This document shows, one piece after another, positions 21,789 to 34,549 of a DNA stretch of 64,000 nucleotides. Under the pieces are notes generated by a model. It was not told the DNA's origin. It did not search any database and saw only the letters and a program-made list of their open reading frames with translations. This DNA comes from Neurospora tetraspora (lineage: Eukaryota; Ascomycota; Sordariomycetes; Sordariales; Sordariaceae). A program made the translations under genes and the position numbers. Every line of letters starts with the position of its first letter. The stretch's first letter is position 1. The DNA lies in assembly GCF_033439725.1 (NCBI RefSeq), contig NW_026944383.1:7688001-7752000 (forward strand), written 5' to 3'.

Positions 21789-23157
21789 TACGGTGTAGTA
21801 TGAAAGATATTGTATATGGTTGCCCTATGCTTCCTCAACGGTGATGCCAGCATGTCTGAAGTGACCCTCCGCACTTGACTTCCTGGCTCCTATACATGCC
21901 TTCAGCTCACCCAATCTCACCAACCATGTGCATCTCTTCTAGCCTCCTCAACCTGCCTCTACCCTCACTCCTTTAAAAAATGGTCAACCTCTCCACCATC
22001 TCCCTCCTGGCTTTCAGCCTCCTCTCTTCCCCAATAAGCAGTATCAACCGTAGCTGTGTGATAATTTTTTTCTGCCAGTTTTTGTTCTTAATCAAGTCCC
22101 ACGTGGTACAGATAGCGGGACTCGGATCCCGAACACGCAAATCAGCACTGCGAATCTTGTACAATAGGTGCCATAAACACCATCGTGAACGCAATTGATC
22201 TATAGAATCGCGTAATGAAAAGATGTCCAGGATGTGCTTGGTTGTGGTCGCCTTCTAGTAGAACAAATCCAACTCCAACAACTCGGACGTTCGCTTCGGA
22301 AGCCGATAGTCCGTTTATTGAAGTGTCGGGTGCTCCATAAGGTGTTGAATATTCCCCTTCTAAGTCGTTTAATACGTAGGTACTCCTCGCGTCACCTCCT
22401 CGCATCACTTACTCGCACCGACGTGTCTTCTTATCAGTCGTGTCCCTTTTCTCGCGGGCACGTTATCGTCGTCGTGATCTGGATCAAACTCCTCCGCGTC
22501 CGCCGCCTCTAGCCAGTCTTCACCAACATCCTACGAGACCCAAGCCTCCGAACGACCTACCTAATCATTGACGTACCTTCAGTACCCATGTCGGTAGTAC
22601 AAATCCGCATGTTAAACCCCGATCCCCCGCATCTGGATTGGGGAGGACCGTGTAGCTGTGGCAACGCTACTACAAGTGTGTTGGCTCACCCAAGCACCAC
22701 CAAAGAAGAGACTACTTATCCGGTCGAGGAGAATCAAGGCATCTACCACTGTACCAAGCTTAGCCAGGACTGGTATTACGGGGCGAGAGGGCACCGTTGG
22801 GGGGTATGGTAAGATATGCGTTGTTGTGCAAAGGAGAGAAAAGGAGGATGTGTGTAGAGGATTGGCTATATGGGCGAGAGCCCAGATAGGCTAGTCCGTG
22901 TGCGCGGATGTGTAGTGCGACAATGTTATAGGCTAACCCGGTGACAACTGGGCAGTCACGCGTTAATCCCGTGGCATCTGGACCGCAAAAGGGATGGAAT
23001 AGTCTTGCTTCTTCATAATGGAATACGTCATCTTGACAACAGTAGAAGGTACCAGAATTTACAAAATTCCTATAAATTTGCCTATCCTCTCAGACCCTTC
23101 TGGTGACACGCTAGAAAAAAGAAATAGAGAAAGAAATTGAGAACGACATGGAATACA
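21789..23157. other. Spacer with a possible signal-peptide exon fragment
   Basis: At 21980 an ATG opens a hydrophobic stretch (VNLSTISLLAFSLLSSPISS) that looks like a secretion signal, but the frame degenerates within about 30 codons. A 74-codon frame at 22588-22812 (CTKLSQDWYYGARGHRWGVW at the end) is unassigned. The 3' flank of the minus-strand NLR gene lies at the right end. Nothing else is supported. Confidence 0.35.
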
Positions 23158-26100
23158 TTATATATCTTGCGAGAAACCAATAAACCAAACCAGTCCTGAT
23201 ACGGTGCTGATGGATATCATCCGTCCCTGGATATTACATTTAGACGATCGGTAATTCGGTGGCAGCCAGAGTACGTTCTGGCCGTTGCAAGTAATCCAAG
23301 ACTTATCCTGTCCCAAGCCATAGCCATAGCTCTCTGGATTATCTAGTACAACTTGGCTTTTGGTAGTTTCTGTAACTATTTTAATACGTCCAACGTTGGT
23401 ATGTAGGTAGCGATTGGTAGGGTCAAATGAGATATCGGTCATCATAGTACTAGTAGGAATCGTTTGGAGGCAGCTCCCCGACGCCGGATCCCAGATCTTG
23501 ATCGTTCCGTCCCACGAACCGGACGCAAGCCGCTGGCCATCAGGCGAGAATGCCATTGAGTCAACGGACCGGCTATGGCCTTTTAGGGTCTGGAGGCAGC
23601 TCCCCGACGCCGGATCCCAGATCTTGATCGTTCTGTCCTCCGAACCAGACGCAAGCCGCTGGCCATCAGGCGAGAATGCTACTGAGCCAACGACATCGCT
23701 ATGGCCTTCTAGGGTCTGGAGGCAGCTCCCCGACGCCGGATCCCAGATCTTGATCGTGCGGTCCTCCGAACCAGACGCAAGCCGCTGGCCATCAGGCGAG
23801 AATGCCACTGAGTCAACGGACCGGCTATGGCCTTTTAGGGTCTGGAGGCAGCTCCCCGACGCCGGATCCCAGATCTTGATCGTGTTGTCGAACGAACCGG
23901 ACGCAAGCCGCTGGCCATCAGGCGAGAATACCACTGAGAAAACGAAGCTGCTATGGCCTTCTAGGGTCTGGAGGCAGCTCCCCGACGCCGGATCCCAGAT
24001 CTTGATCGTGTTGTCCTCTGAACTGGACGCAAGCCGTTGACCATCAGGCGAGAAGGCCACTGAGCAAACATAGCGGCTATGGCCTTTTAGGGTCTGGAGG
24101 CAGCTCCCCGACGCCGGATCCCAGATCTTGATCGTCTTATCCACCGAACCGGACGCAAGCCGCTGGCCATCAGGCGAGAATGCCACTGAACGAACCCAGT
24201 CGCTATGGCCTTCTAGGGTTTGGAGGCAGCTCCCCGACGCCGGATCCCAGATCTTGATCGTGCGGTCATCCGACGAACCGGACGCAAGCCGCTGGCCATC
24301 AGGCGAGAAGGCCACTGAGCAAACGTGGCCGCTATGATGGCCTTCTAGGGTCTGGAGGCAGCTCCCCGACACCAGATCCCAGATCTTGATCGTGCGGTCA
24401 TCCGACGAACCGGACGCAAGCCGCTGGCCATCAGGCGAGAAGGCCACTGAGCAAACGTGGCCGCTATGATGGCCTTCTAGGGTCTGGAGGCAGCTCCCCG
24501 ACACCGGATCCCAGATCTTGATCGTGCGGTCATCCGACGAACCGGACGCAAGCCGCTGGCCATCAGGCGAGAATGCCACTGAGGTAACGTAGCCGCTATG
24601 GCCTTCTAGGATCTGGAGGCAGCTCCCCGACGCCGGATCCCAGATCTTAATCGTGTCGTCCCACGAACCGGACGCAAGCCGCTGGCCATCAGGCGAGAAG
24701 GCCACTGAGGTAACGGAGTCGCTATGGCCTTCTAGGGTTTGGAGGCAGCTCCCCGACGCCGGATCCCAGATCTTGATCGTGTTGTCATTTGAACCGGACG
24801 CAAGCCGCAGGCCATCAGGCGAGAAGGCCACTGAACGAACCCAGTCGCTATGGCCTTCTAGGGTTTGGAGGCAGCTCCCCGACGCCGGATCCCAGATCTT
24901 GATCGTGAAGTCATTTGAACCGGACGCAAGCCGCTGGCCATCAGGCGAGAAGGCCACTGAGGTAACGGAGTAGCTATGGCCTTCTAGGGTTTGGAGGCAG
25001 GCATTCCAGTCCAATTCCACAGCCGGCTTCGCTTGAATCCATTCAGGTTCTTCTCCTCTGAAATTTCTCTTTATCAAGCTACCGCTTGGAGCAAATACAA
25101 GCGCTGATATGTATGCTTGAAGTGGAGCTTGCTCTATTATTGACTTATAAGATAGAGCAAACCGGTAAGCATCCCAAACAAGCTTTGATAACTGCGACTG
25201 ATCATTACCTTCCTATATCTTTAGTTAGACCAGGTATCTAGTGCGGAGTTAGACTTGTACTTACTAGCAGGCCCTCGAGCTTTCTAATAGCAACAACGCC
25301 CGCAGGCATAGCTTTGAGTAGACTTAGAGCTTCCAGCCAGTAAAGGTACTTCGTCTTGAGGAATGTATAGACAACCCCGTTATCCTGTAAACGATCATGC
25401 CGTTTTGTATTCGTGCCAGAAACCGAGTCACACAAGTGATCAACCCAGTAGACGCACGAGTACCGCACCGTCGCTAGCGGGTCCGGATCCGGTACTTGGA
25501 CCTCGTTGATTGGGAATCCGGGTGCCTCTAAGCCATATATGTCGCGTCGCAAGACCATAGACAACGCATTGAGCGACTTTGAGAATATGATGTGGTCTAC
25601 ATCTTGTGCTCCCAGGGGGAAGACCCAGTTGAAAGCGTTGCGGGAGGCTTGGTGCGCGGCCTTGCCCAGTAGAAAGTCCTTGGCGGATTGGTGGACGAAA
25701 TAAACAGTCTGATCTCGAAGAGTCAAAAACGAGCCGCAAAGCCCTATAAGCTCTTCCAGGGACTGCGGATCATCTGAGATATCGTCTGACATCCCGACGA
25801 GAGTGGTCAGTTCTTGAAGGCTGATGGGTCGGCGAACGATAGAGGAGACGGCAAGAATTTGCCTGCACAGATCCGCATAATCGGACTGAATAATCTGCTC
25901 CATCATCCGCGCATACAGGGAATCCAACCCGGGGGGGAATGTCCGTAACTTTGTTAGTGTCTGCCACTTCCGAACGCTCGGGTCCGCAAGTACTTGGCAG
26001 ACCAAGGCCACCCAGAGAAAAGTCCCATTCGCGTTAGAAGAAAGATAGTCATGTACATCCGCCTGTAATGTGCTGTCGTACTGTTTCTGCTCCGACAAGT

Positions 26101-27523
26101 GAACGACTTTGTGGCGGATATATGCACTGACGGCAGTGGTGACGGCTTCGGCGTTTAGCTCGAGGCTGAGTTTGGACTGCTGCGCGACGATCGCCAATTG
26201 TTCTTCGATCTGCACCCAGTTGCGACTAGATACAAGCCACTTGACGCGAGCAGACACAGATGATATCTGGACGATCAACTTGAGAAGCTGCGGTTGGTCT
26301 GTCACACATTCGTCCAGAGCATCAATCACCAGATAGGTGACCTTCAAGTTCGGGTCTTTTAGCATCTCGCATAAAACCTTAGACAGGACGATCCATGCCA
26401 TTGCATCATCGGAGGGGTATGTGTTCTCCGGTAGATATGAGAGCAGGCGTGGTTGCTGGTGGGCAAGTAGGTAGATTAAGCCTCGTAGCACGGCAATTGC
26501 GTTATTAATACGCGAGTCGGTAGCTTGGCAGAAGAAATACGCTAAGTTGCCGCCGTCAGCGATAACACGCCGCTCTAGCTCGTCGATGATACCGCATAGC
26601 AACATAGTCTTGCCTTTGCCTGGATCTCCCTTGATCCAGAGCAGGCGACTCTCCCGCAGCTGGCGCCATCGCTTGAAGTCGGGGTTGTCGAAGACCCAGC
26701 GGTAAGCATCAGCCAGCAGACCACCCTTTGCCAGCTCGATCCGCTCTTTTTCGACGTGCGGGTCACGCGGGTCTCCGGGCCACAATTTTGCCAGACAGAG
26801 GTAATCCTCGTGAACCTTGTCCTGCAGCCGCTTCAATGCTTTCTGCCTTCCTTCGCCGTAGAGAACCGGCATGTGCACATCGAAGATGCCGAATAGAGAG
26901 TACACCTTGTCTTCCTCGTATTGTGTGTCACGCTTCTCGATCCATCGCATCCGTTCGGTGACGCTGAAATCAGATAGAGGGACACCTTGGAAGGCTTTTC
27001 GCGGAATTCCGGTTATATCGTGGATTTCTTGTTCCAGAGACTCCTTATTTCCCAGGCGCTCGCCCTCTTTAGAGAAGAATTCGACGATCGTTGGGGCAAT
27101 GAGCTCTTGGAGGGTCCATCCTCGGGAAAACCATCTGCTCTCTCGAAAGGCCGGTTGCCAACCGGGGCCGTCGCCGTGCTGATGGGTTGAGACGTCTGCC
27201 AGGTACACGTAACATTTCACCGCGCTGCGGTACCAATGGAACATGGAGTTGAGAGCGTGCTGAAGCTCGGCGCTGTCCGACTTGTCGATGCAGCATGTGT
27301 CGACCCAGAAGAATTTCAACCCATCGCGCCAGGCTTGGTCTCCGCAAAAACGAATCTTAGCGTAGCTTGCTTTGTTCTTGCCTGTACCGTCCATCATGTC
27401 TCTGAAGAGGACCTCTTCGGGACCCCATGTGTGTGAAAGTATCGCATACGGTGGAATCTTGTTGTTGGGGAGGTTCTCCGTCAGACGGACCCCGCCGGTA
27501 TCGTCACGCTCCAGGAGTCGCAT
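23158..27523 (-). CDS. HET-NACHT-WD40 NLR (HNWD-type STAND receptor)
   Basis: Exon 1 is 27523-25265 and exon 2 is 25212-23158. They are joined by a 52-nt intron (GTAAGT donor, ATATAG acceptor) in phase 0, giving 1,437 residues. Residues 1-240 form a HET domain with AILSHTWG (27-34), FWVDTCCIDK (72-81) and SRWFSRGWTLQELIAP (129-144). A NACHT ATPase follows: Walker A GDPGKGKT (299-306) and Walker B TYLVIDALDE (396-405). From about residue 825, twelve WD40 repeats of 42-44 residues run in tandem. A short C-terminal tail follows. The architecture is that of the Podospora het-d/het-e/het-r family, where the WD40 part senses non-self and the HET domain triggers cell death. The start MRLLERDDTG is typical of HET proteins. 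All key motifs are intact, so it is probably functional. It lies between two decayed or empty segments inside an island bounded by inverted repeats. Confidence 0.93.
23462..24995 (-). repeat. Twelve tandem WD40-encoding repeats (126-132 bp each)
   Basis: Each unit encodes GHSxxVxSVAFSPDGQRLASGSxDxTIKIWDPASGSCLQTL-type repeats. The units are nearly identical at the DNA level except at a few codons: the residues flanking the first Val and around SGS-x-D-x. Nine units are 42 codons. One is 43 and two are 44, caused by an extra Asp/Arg and an extra His-type residue. Confidence 0.95.
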
Positions 27524-28921
27524 TGCAGAGTCCGCCAGGCTCAGCTCCTTCGGCAGCTAATCATACAAATGTTCGATGGTGGGAAAAGGCTCGCAGGCTT
27601 CGCGAGCGGACGGCTTATGTTGGCGGGACTGTAGGTACAGTAAATCAGCAGTTGAAACTAGGGAAATTGCTTGACAAACGAGAACTACTTACTGTAAGTA
27701 ACTGACAAAATTCGTAGCGTATATCTCGGTTGGTGTGCTTGGGAGCCTTGAAGGTGGTTGCTGTTGTTGTCTTTGTTTCAAGGCGCTGCCTTTGCCTGGA
27801 TCACCAATCCCGCAGGACTCAGACTTCCACCATACCCGACGCGAACTGAGTAGAGGTATCGGGCACAACCTCTTCGGCACAACCTCTTCGACACAGCTGT
27901 CTTGCAAACAGAAAGACTCGCCAATATCGCGTTGGGTACATCGTTGGGCATAGATGATTGAGAGGCCCAGGGCGCCAAGCCCGAAAAGGGAAGGCGTTGG
28001 GACATACATGAGGGGCCTCTTCTCAGCCTTTACTGTAATGGAGAGCTGCTCTTGAGTGGATGGGTAAAGAGGAGAAGGCAATGCAGTGGAAAGATGGTCT
28101 TGATTGGATGCTTGCTCGCTCTGATGCCCTCCACATCACGTGGTTGAAAGTCACGGTGAGCTTCAGGGAAGAAGGTACATTCAGGAACGGTGAGGTGAGG
28201 AAAGGAAGGTGTGAGCGTAGACGAACTTTCCGAATGTGAAGCCTCAAAACGAAATCCCAAGATTAACACAGCGGGTTAGGGTTACCGGCGAGCACCGAGA
28301 GGAAATTTTGCCCAGGAACGTAGAACTGCCGGGCGGCGCGTCATTCTGTTGAGATAATATCGATTATAGCCGTGGCTAGAATTCCCAAAAGAGGCTCTCC
28401 ATCGCATTTGGTCCTCGCCATCTATTGCTAAAAGATTGAGCGTCCCTAAGTATCTCGGAGACCGACTGAAACGCGATTTTACTGTAAGCGCCGAGAGTCA
28501 CGAGGGAAACTCACCAAAAAAGGAGCGGGCCCTGGAGATGACGCCTCAACGAAGAGAGTCAGACGCAAGGAACAACAGAGGAAGGCCAACACCATGGAAC
28601 TTGTACTTAGTATTCGGAGGGGAGGTTGGCCATGGCTTCAGACTAGGCAGTCTATGGGTGTGTTGCAAGCCAACCGCATGGTTATGACATGCCAGGATGG
28701 AAGGGAAGAGGTAGGCTGATGCAGGCAGATGAAGGTAGGTTAAGGTAGGTATATGAAGGAGGTCCATCGTGATCCAACAAGACAAGAGCGAGAGACTCCC
28801 TTGCCACGCTCTCATCTGCATACACATAACTGGGCCGAGGAGTACGAAGAACCAATCAGGAATGGTCTTCTGACCGAGTGCAATCTTGGTGTTACCCGTG
28901 TAAAAGATCTAGCCGCAGTGT
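27524..28921. other. Spacer upstream of the NLR gene, no gene supported
   Basis: A 130-codon minus-strand frame (27689-28081) has no ATG at its 5' end and no domain. Other frames are short. The stretch at about 28710-28755 has AGGTAGGTTA-like direct repeats. The NLR promoter must lie next to 27523. Confidence 0.4.
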
Positions 28922-29103
28922 CAGGACGGTCTACTTTGCTCATAATCCGCCCAATTATATCAATCATTTTAGCGCCGGCTCCCCACTCACCGTAATGCCT
29001 CCGTCCGAACGATATAGATATGGGAGGAGGTTGTTCAGTTTTTTGACCCTACCACGTGATTAAAAGACCCGGTTCATATCCTTCCAACTCCCATACATAA
29101 GCT
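28922..29103 (-). repeat. Dispersed repeat, right copy (inverted relative to 18303-18486)
   Basis: Reverse complement of the left copy with about 80-85% identity by eye. Landmarks are AACTGAACAA, TTAATCACGTG, GGAGGCATTACGGTGAGT and GCGCTAAA. Confidence 0.8.
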
Positions 29104-30530
29104 GCCCCTCACTGGCTTATCTATGGGAGAGCGGACGGGATCCCGAGTTTTCCAGTGGGTATGGTCGTATGTGATTGTTCAATGCGCAACATTCGCTTAT
29201 GAATGGTGCGCACTCTGTTCTTGATTGCATCGTGTGATCGGAGCGTGTGATGACCAAAGCGGAAGTGAGGTGTTGTGGCTGTTGGACACTCGCAAAGAAA
29301 AGGTATGAAACAAACCAATCGCCGACAAAGAGCTACGGAAAGGGCTCCCGGGACTCTTCAGGAGGGCCAGATGAACTTTCTTGAGCTGAGAATCATGGTC
29401 GTTATTCGTAAGTTCTCTTTGGTCGTTGGTGGTTGTGGATTGCTGGACCGTCATGCGCTGCCACCGAAAGGTACCTCTCACCGTTTGCTTTTCCGTCTTC
29501 ACCCCATTTCAATTTCCCAGTGTTCGACTGATGAAGTTTGTGGAGAAGCAGAGAAAATTCAAACCTGAAAGGAATGGCTCCGACAGGTCGATGAAATTCT
29601 CTACTAGATTCCGATTCTATCGACCAGTTGCTCCTTCCAAAAGTCATCAACCTCTTCCTGTCGTCTTTTTGCTGATGCATTTGGAAGGCAGGCACGAGCG
29701 ACATGACTGCCGCAGCATTAGGTTGTGGACCATCGCAGTTCGGTAGTTCCTCCCCGTCTGGCGCAGGGGGAAGTCGGTCCGTCTTCTTCCCCTGAAGAGT
29801 TGAGGTTACAGTGGCGGCCGGGGGATGCCGAACGGCCCACTGCCCGACGTTCCCCTTGCATCCTGTCAAAACTTGGACACTTCAACCGCGAGTTGCACCT
29901 TTCCAAGTCCTCCACAACAAGTCCAGAGTATCAATGGAATGATACGAGATGCCATCGTCGACCTCACCGACTCAATGCATAATGTTCTACGAACTTTGCT
30001 ACCAACCGAGATTTCCAAGGATGAGAGACGCGATCTCCGACTGGTGCGGATCTCACTGATGCCCGTATGAGGTTGTGCAGCCAAGAAGCTTGGCCCTTTC
30101 CCGGTAGTTGGAAATGTAGCATCGAACAACAAAGCCAACTTGTTGAAGAACAAAACCAGCGAAAGCCAGGTGCGTCGATGAGAGTAGTTGAGTGAGCGTC
30201 CTCCGAAGGTAGCAGGGACTAAACGTTTAAGCGTGCCAATAGTTGTAGTGAACGAAACCCTGCCCCTATTCCAAGATCCGATAGGCTTGAATGGTGGAAT
30301 ATCTCTTGTTTCAGCAAGGCCAGCCTCCGTCTTCGACGACCACTGCAAGGATTCTCAAACACCGACTTACGGAAATGGAAGCTCGACACTCGATAGAAAC
30401 CGTCGACGTCCGTGACCGAGCCGCATTGTGGGGCCCCATCGATCCCTTCATTCAGCCTGAATGCAACCTACGGAGCCTCCCCTTCCGCCACGAAAAGCCG
30501 GGGTAGAGTAGCGTTATCCCAATCTTGGGT
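29104..30530. other. Spacer, no gene supported
   Basis: Many short frames exist on both strands. The 155-codon minus frame (29402-29869) and the 81-codon plus frame (29825-30070, with ...IRDAIVDLTDSMHNVLRTLLPTEI) are the best, but neither shows a known domain or clean exon borders. Confidence 0.4.
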
Positions 30531-30634
30531 ACGGGTAGGTGGCTCCGAAAATGGGGCAAGTAACAGATTTGGTGAAAATTGCACCCATTCCTGTTAGTGA
30601 CTTGCACATCCCATTTACGGAGCCACCTAACGGG
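30531..30634. mobile_element. 94-bp foldback MITE-like element with 5-bp target duplication
   Basis: The element at 30536-30629 starts TAGGTGGCTCCGAAAATGGG and ends with its near-perfect reverse complement (CCCATTTACGGAGCCACCTA), with one mismatch in 20. The inner part also folds, since GCAAGTAACAG faces CTGTTAGTGACTTGC. Both sides are flanked by ACGGG (30531-30535 and 30630-30634), consistent with a 5-bp target duplication. It has no coding capacity. It lies 327 bp upstream of the xylanase ATG. Confidence 0.75.
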
Positions 30635-30743
30635 GATCGAACTACCGGTAGGCATGAACTTCTCGTGATGGATACAACCATCTCTGAGACCACCTCCATG
30701 GACTCGGTCCTTGGCGAGAGAAGAATGGCAACCTCGAAGGTGA

Positions 30744-31622
<879 letters not shown>

Positions 31623-33280
31623 GCGATGGATTCAGTTATGTAGAGGAGAGATATCTGTATGGTGTTAGCTTAAGATATGTTGAGGGTGGGCACGATCGGA
31701 AGTTGGACATCGGGAAGGAGCGGGGGTGGTAGTCCTTTGACAAGTGCGAGTCGCTCTTTCCGGGCACCCAGGTGTTGAAGGGTTGCGTGATCTCGGTGCA
31801 AGTGAGTCCACACTGCTTTGGAAGTTGCGCCCGCGCCGGACTCCTTGTACTACAGTAGACCAGACCTCACAATCAATTTTTACCTTCTCCCAAACTTGCC
31901 TTGGGTACTCTGATCAATTTGAAACTCCCTCAGTTACAACTTTTCTCCTGAAAATCCAATCGTCTCCTGTTCTTGTTACACCCTACTCGGCACCGAAGAA
32001 GTTGAAGAATCTTGAACCCTTGTAGCATCCCAACAAAACACGCGACTTACACCGTCTTCGAGTTTCAGGCACAAGCTGAACAATGTCAAGATATTGTGCG
32101 TGCTTTTGTCCGCCTCAGCACCCCTGGCGGTGAAGGTGATGCACCCAATGCCACTGCCAGGTCGTTACAATCTACATGCAGACGTTCGGATCTCGCGTAG
32201 CACAGAGAATAACGTGCAGGCGCCACTTCATATCTGGCATGATCCTATTGACGCCTCTCAGCCCACCGCTATGTCGTGCCTGACGAGATAAATAGCAGCC
32301 GTTCCAATCCTGTGAGTTTCTCCCACAATTCCGGATTTTCCCTCGATCCTCTTTCAGCGATTTGCGTTCATGGATAACGCAAGCAACATTATCCGCAGAC
32401 GCAGTGTTCCTCCGGGCTTGCGGTCAAGGCCTTGACTACCCACAGCTCTCTGCCGGCCACGGCAATCGCCGCGCGACTCACATCCACTCACTCGTATCTG
32501 ACCATGTCGCCTTGACTTTTTATTCGGCTGCTCACAGTCTTTCACAGTCAACGGAAGAGGATAAGCACTGTTACTCGAAGCCGCTCCTGCTCTCGGGTCA
32601 GGTCGTGCCACAGTGGCTTCTTACTTCTCATCCCAAATGGTCGATCTGCTCACGAATCCCAGGAACATCCGGACATGTTCGATCCGTTCCGTCGGAGTCG
32701 GTCTAAGAAAACAGCAATAAGCCGGTCCCGCACGAACCCAAAGCATGCGTTGGCAGCCCTATTTGTCAATCCCATTGCCCTGACTGGGTAAGCGCGCTGA
32801 TTGCAAGCGTCATGCCTCGCATCATGCCCACGCAATTAGAACGAGCGCGATCCGAGCGAGATTCCGATCCGACTGTGGCGTGATTTGGAGGTCTCGGGAG
32901 AGGGACCAGGATATCGATGATCGAGGCGATAACATTGAGCGGTCAGGGGGAGTAGCCAGTGGGAGCTCCAGCAGGGAGAATATGGTTCAGTTGCGTCTAT
33001 TCCCGCGACTCACAGGCGCGGACGACTGGGAGACCGGTACGGTGCTTAGACTACGGACGAGGAGTCAGCATGCTTCCGAATGGACAACGGAAACCCAATA
33101 GCTTCACCGAAGAAGAGCATCAACGGAAGACAACAAGCTAGGCTTCAAAAGGGAAGGAATTGCTTTCCGAGCTCTTTACCGCTCTTTCTGGGTTGTCTTC
33201 CGTTGTGTTCAACATCAGCATAACCTTGGAAACACACATCACGATCTCCAAGAGCTGTCTTTGGATATTCGTACTACAAA
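31623..33280. other. Spacer, no gene supported
   Basis: The 3' flank of the xylanase gene and the upstream region of the membrane-protein gene at 33281. Open frames are short (at most 114 codons) and overlap on both strands. No repeat or RNA gene was recognised. Confidence 0.45.
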
Positions 33281-34549
33281 ATGGGAGTGGCAGCACCGAG
33301 AAAACGAAGCCGTCAAGCAGTGGCACCTCAGCAAATCTCCGACATTCTTCCAGCTCCAAGCCAACGTCAATCCCAGCCCTCTGAGACAAGTTACACGCTT
33401 TCTTCTGTGACTGAGACAGCTACCACATTAACAGCGACACCCTTCCTCCCGACGAAGCTACTTGTGAGACTAGAAACTCCAACCAGTTTCTCGTCCCCCG
33501 TGTTTGCAGCAACAGCATCATCTTCACACAGTTCTGCCGTAGCACTTGGCATCGTCTTCGGCGTCTTCTTCGGCACAATCATCTTCTCCTTCATCGTCTG
33601 GCGTCTCTGCCGTCGCCGTTCAACACCGAAGTCTTCAGCATCAACTTGGCCATCATCAGCCAAAGCCACCACCACCATGCCCGTCAGATACTCGTCAACC
33701 ATGCGCTACCCGCAGAGGCCAACAATAGCCCGAATCAAAAGCGGTGACCGTAGAGAGCGAGCAGTACCAAGCGAAGAAGCGGAAAAGGTACATACAACAG
33801 TCAAGGTGGTCAAGGTCATCCAGTCTGATGCACCCGTGCAAAGCTCTAAACGGGATTCCCGCCCAGTTTCACATGGGACTGGACGGCCACGTCATCACCG
33901 TGATCTCTCTGTTTCTCGACATCGAGAGTTCCCGCATCCGGGCCGACAAGCAGTGGTGGACGTATCCAGCCCTACTACCGAAAAACGGGATACTCATGAC
34001 GTCTATCCACCCTCCGAGAGGTCGAGGCACAAGTACGACCTCGACGACAGGCCAGCGGTCAGGGGCAGAAACCGTCAAGACGATCCTTACCATCATCCAC
34101 CACCGGTGATATACGTCGCCGGACGAGCAGCCCATGAAAGGAGCAGTCGAAGAAGTCACGAGCAGCGGGTACCACAACACCCACAAGGACACGGGCAGGT
34201 AACTCACGAGCGGAGACGGATTAGGAGATCACAAGCTGCTAGCGTGAGCGTTGTTCAAGAGTCAGTACCTGCGGTTCATCATGCCGCCTCTGTCTCAGCA
34301 CCCGCGGTACCGACATCGACGAGGAGGTATCAGCCGCCGAGGTATGAGTCAACTTCTTCCGCGACAAGTAGCTCAGGCCTGTCGGACAATATTGGCGAAG
34401 AGCCACCAAGCGTTCCATCGTCATCGTCGTCTTCATGTTCTTCGGAGGGAAGGGGGAACTGGTCGCGACGACGTTCACGTTCGCAGAGTCCGGCCAGAGT
34501 CAGGTTCACGCTCCCTTCTGGGGTGGGACAGTATTTGGATGCTGATTGA
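33281..34549 (+). CDS. Single-pass membrane protein with Arg/Ser-rich cytoplasmic tail
   Basis: A 422-residue single-exon frame starts in ACAAAATGG. The first ~80 residues are Ser/Thr-rich, as in heavily O-glycosylated fungal surface domains. One transmembrane segment (about residues 87-107, AVALGIVFGVFFGTIIFSFIV) is followed at once by WRLCRRR, a stop-transfer signal. The long tail is Arg/His/Ser/Pro-rich and ends with poly-Ser and RS repeats. There is no classical signal peptide, so the protein may have an Nout topology set by the TM segment, or an upstream exon may have been missed. The layout resembles cell-wall stress sensors, but no WSC or Mid2 domain was found. The function is unknown. 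Confidence 0.6.
   Translation: MGVAAPRKRSRQAVAPQQISDILPAPSQRQSQPSETSYTLSSVTETATTLTATPFLPTKLLVRLETPTSFSSPVFAATASSSHSSAVALGIVFGVFFGTIIFSFIVWRLCRRRSTPKSSASTWPSSAKATTTMPVRYSSTMRYPQRPTIARIKSGDRRERAVPSEEAEKVHTTVKVVKVIQSDAPVQSSKRDSRPVSHGTGRPRHHRDLSVSRHREFPHPGRQAVVDVSSPTTEKRDTHDVYPPSERSRHKYDLDDRPAVRGRNRQDDPYHHPPPVIYVAGRAAHERSSRRSHEQRVPQHPQGHGQVTHERRRIRRSQAASVSVVQESVPAVHHAASVSAPAVPTSTRRYQPPRYESTSSATSSSGLSDNIGEEPPSVPSSSSSSCSSEGRGNWSRRRSRSQSPARVRFTLPSGVGQYLDAD

Noticed and set aside
23462-24995. Regular repeats that at first resemble a CRISPR-like array
   Set aside because: They are in-frame WD40 repeats of a eukaryotic NLR gene with no spacer structure.
27689-28081. 130-codon minus-strand frame upstream of the NLR gene as a possible partner effector
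   Set aside because: No ATG at the start, no domain, and no splice signals linking it to another exon.
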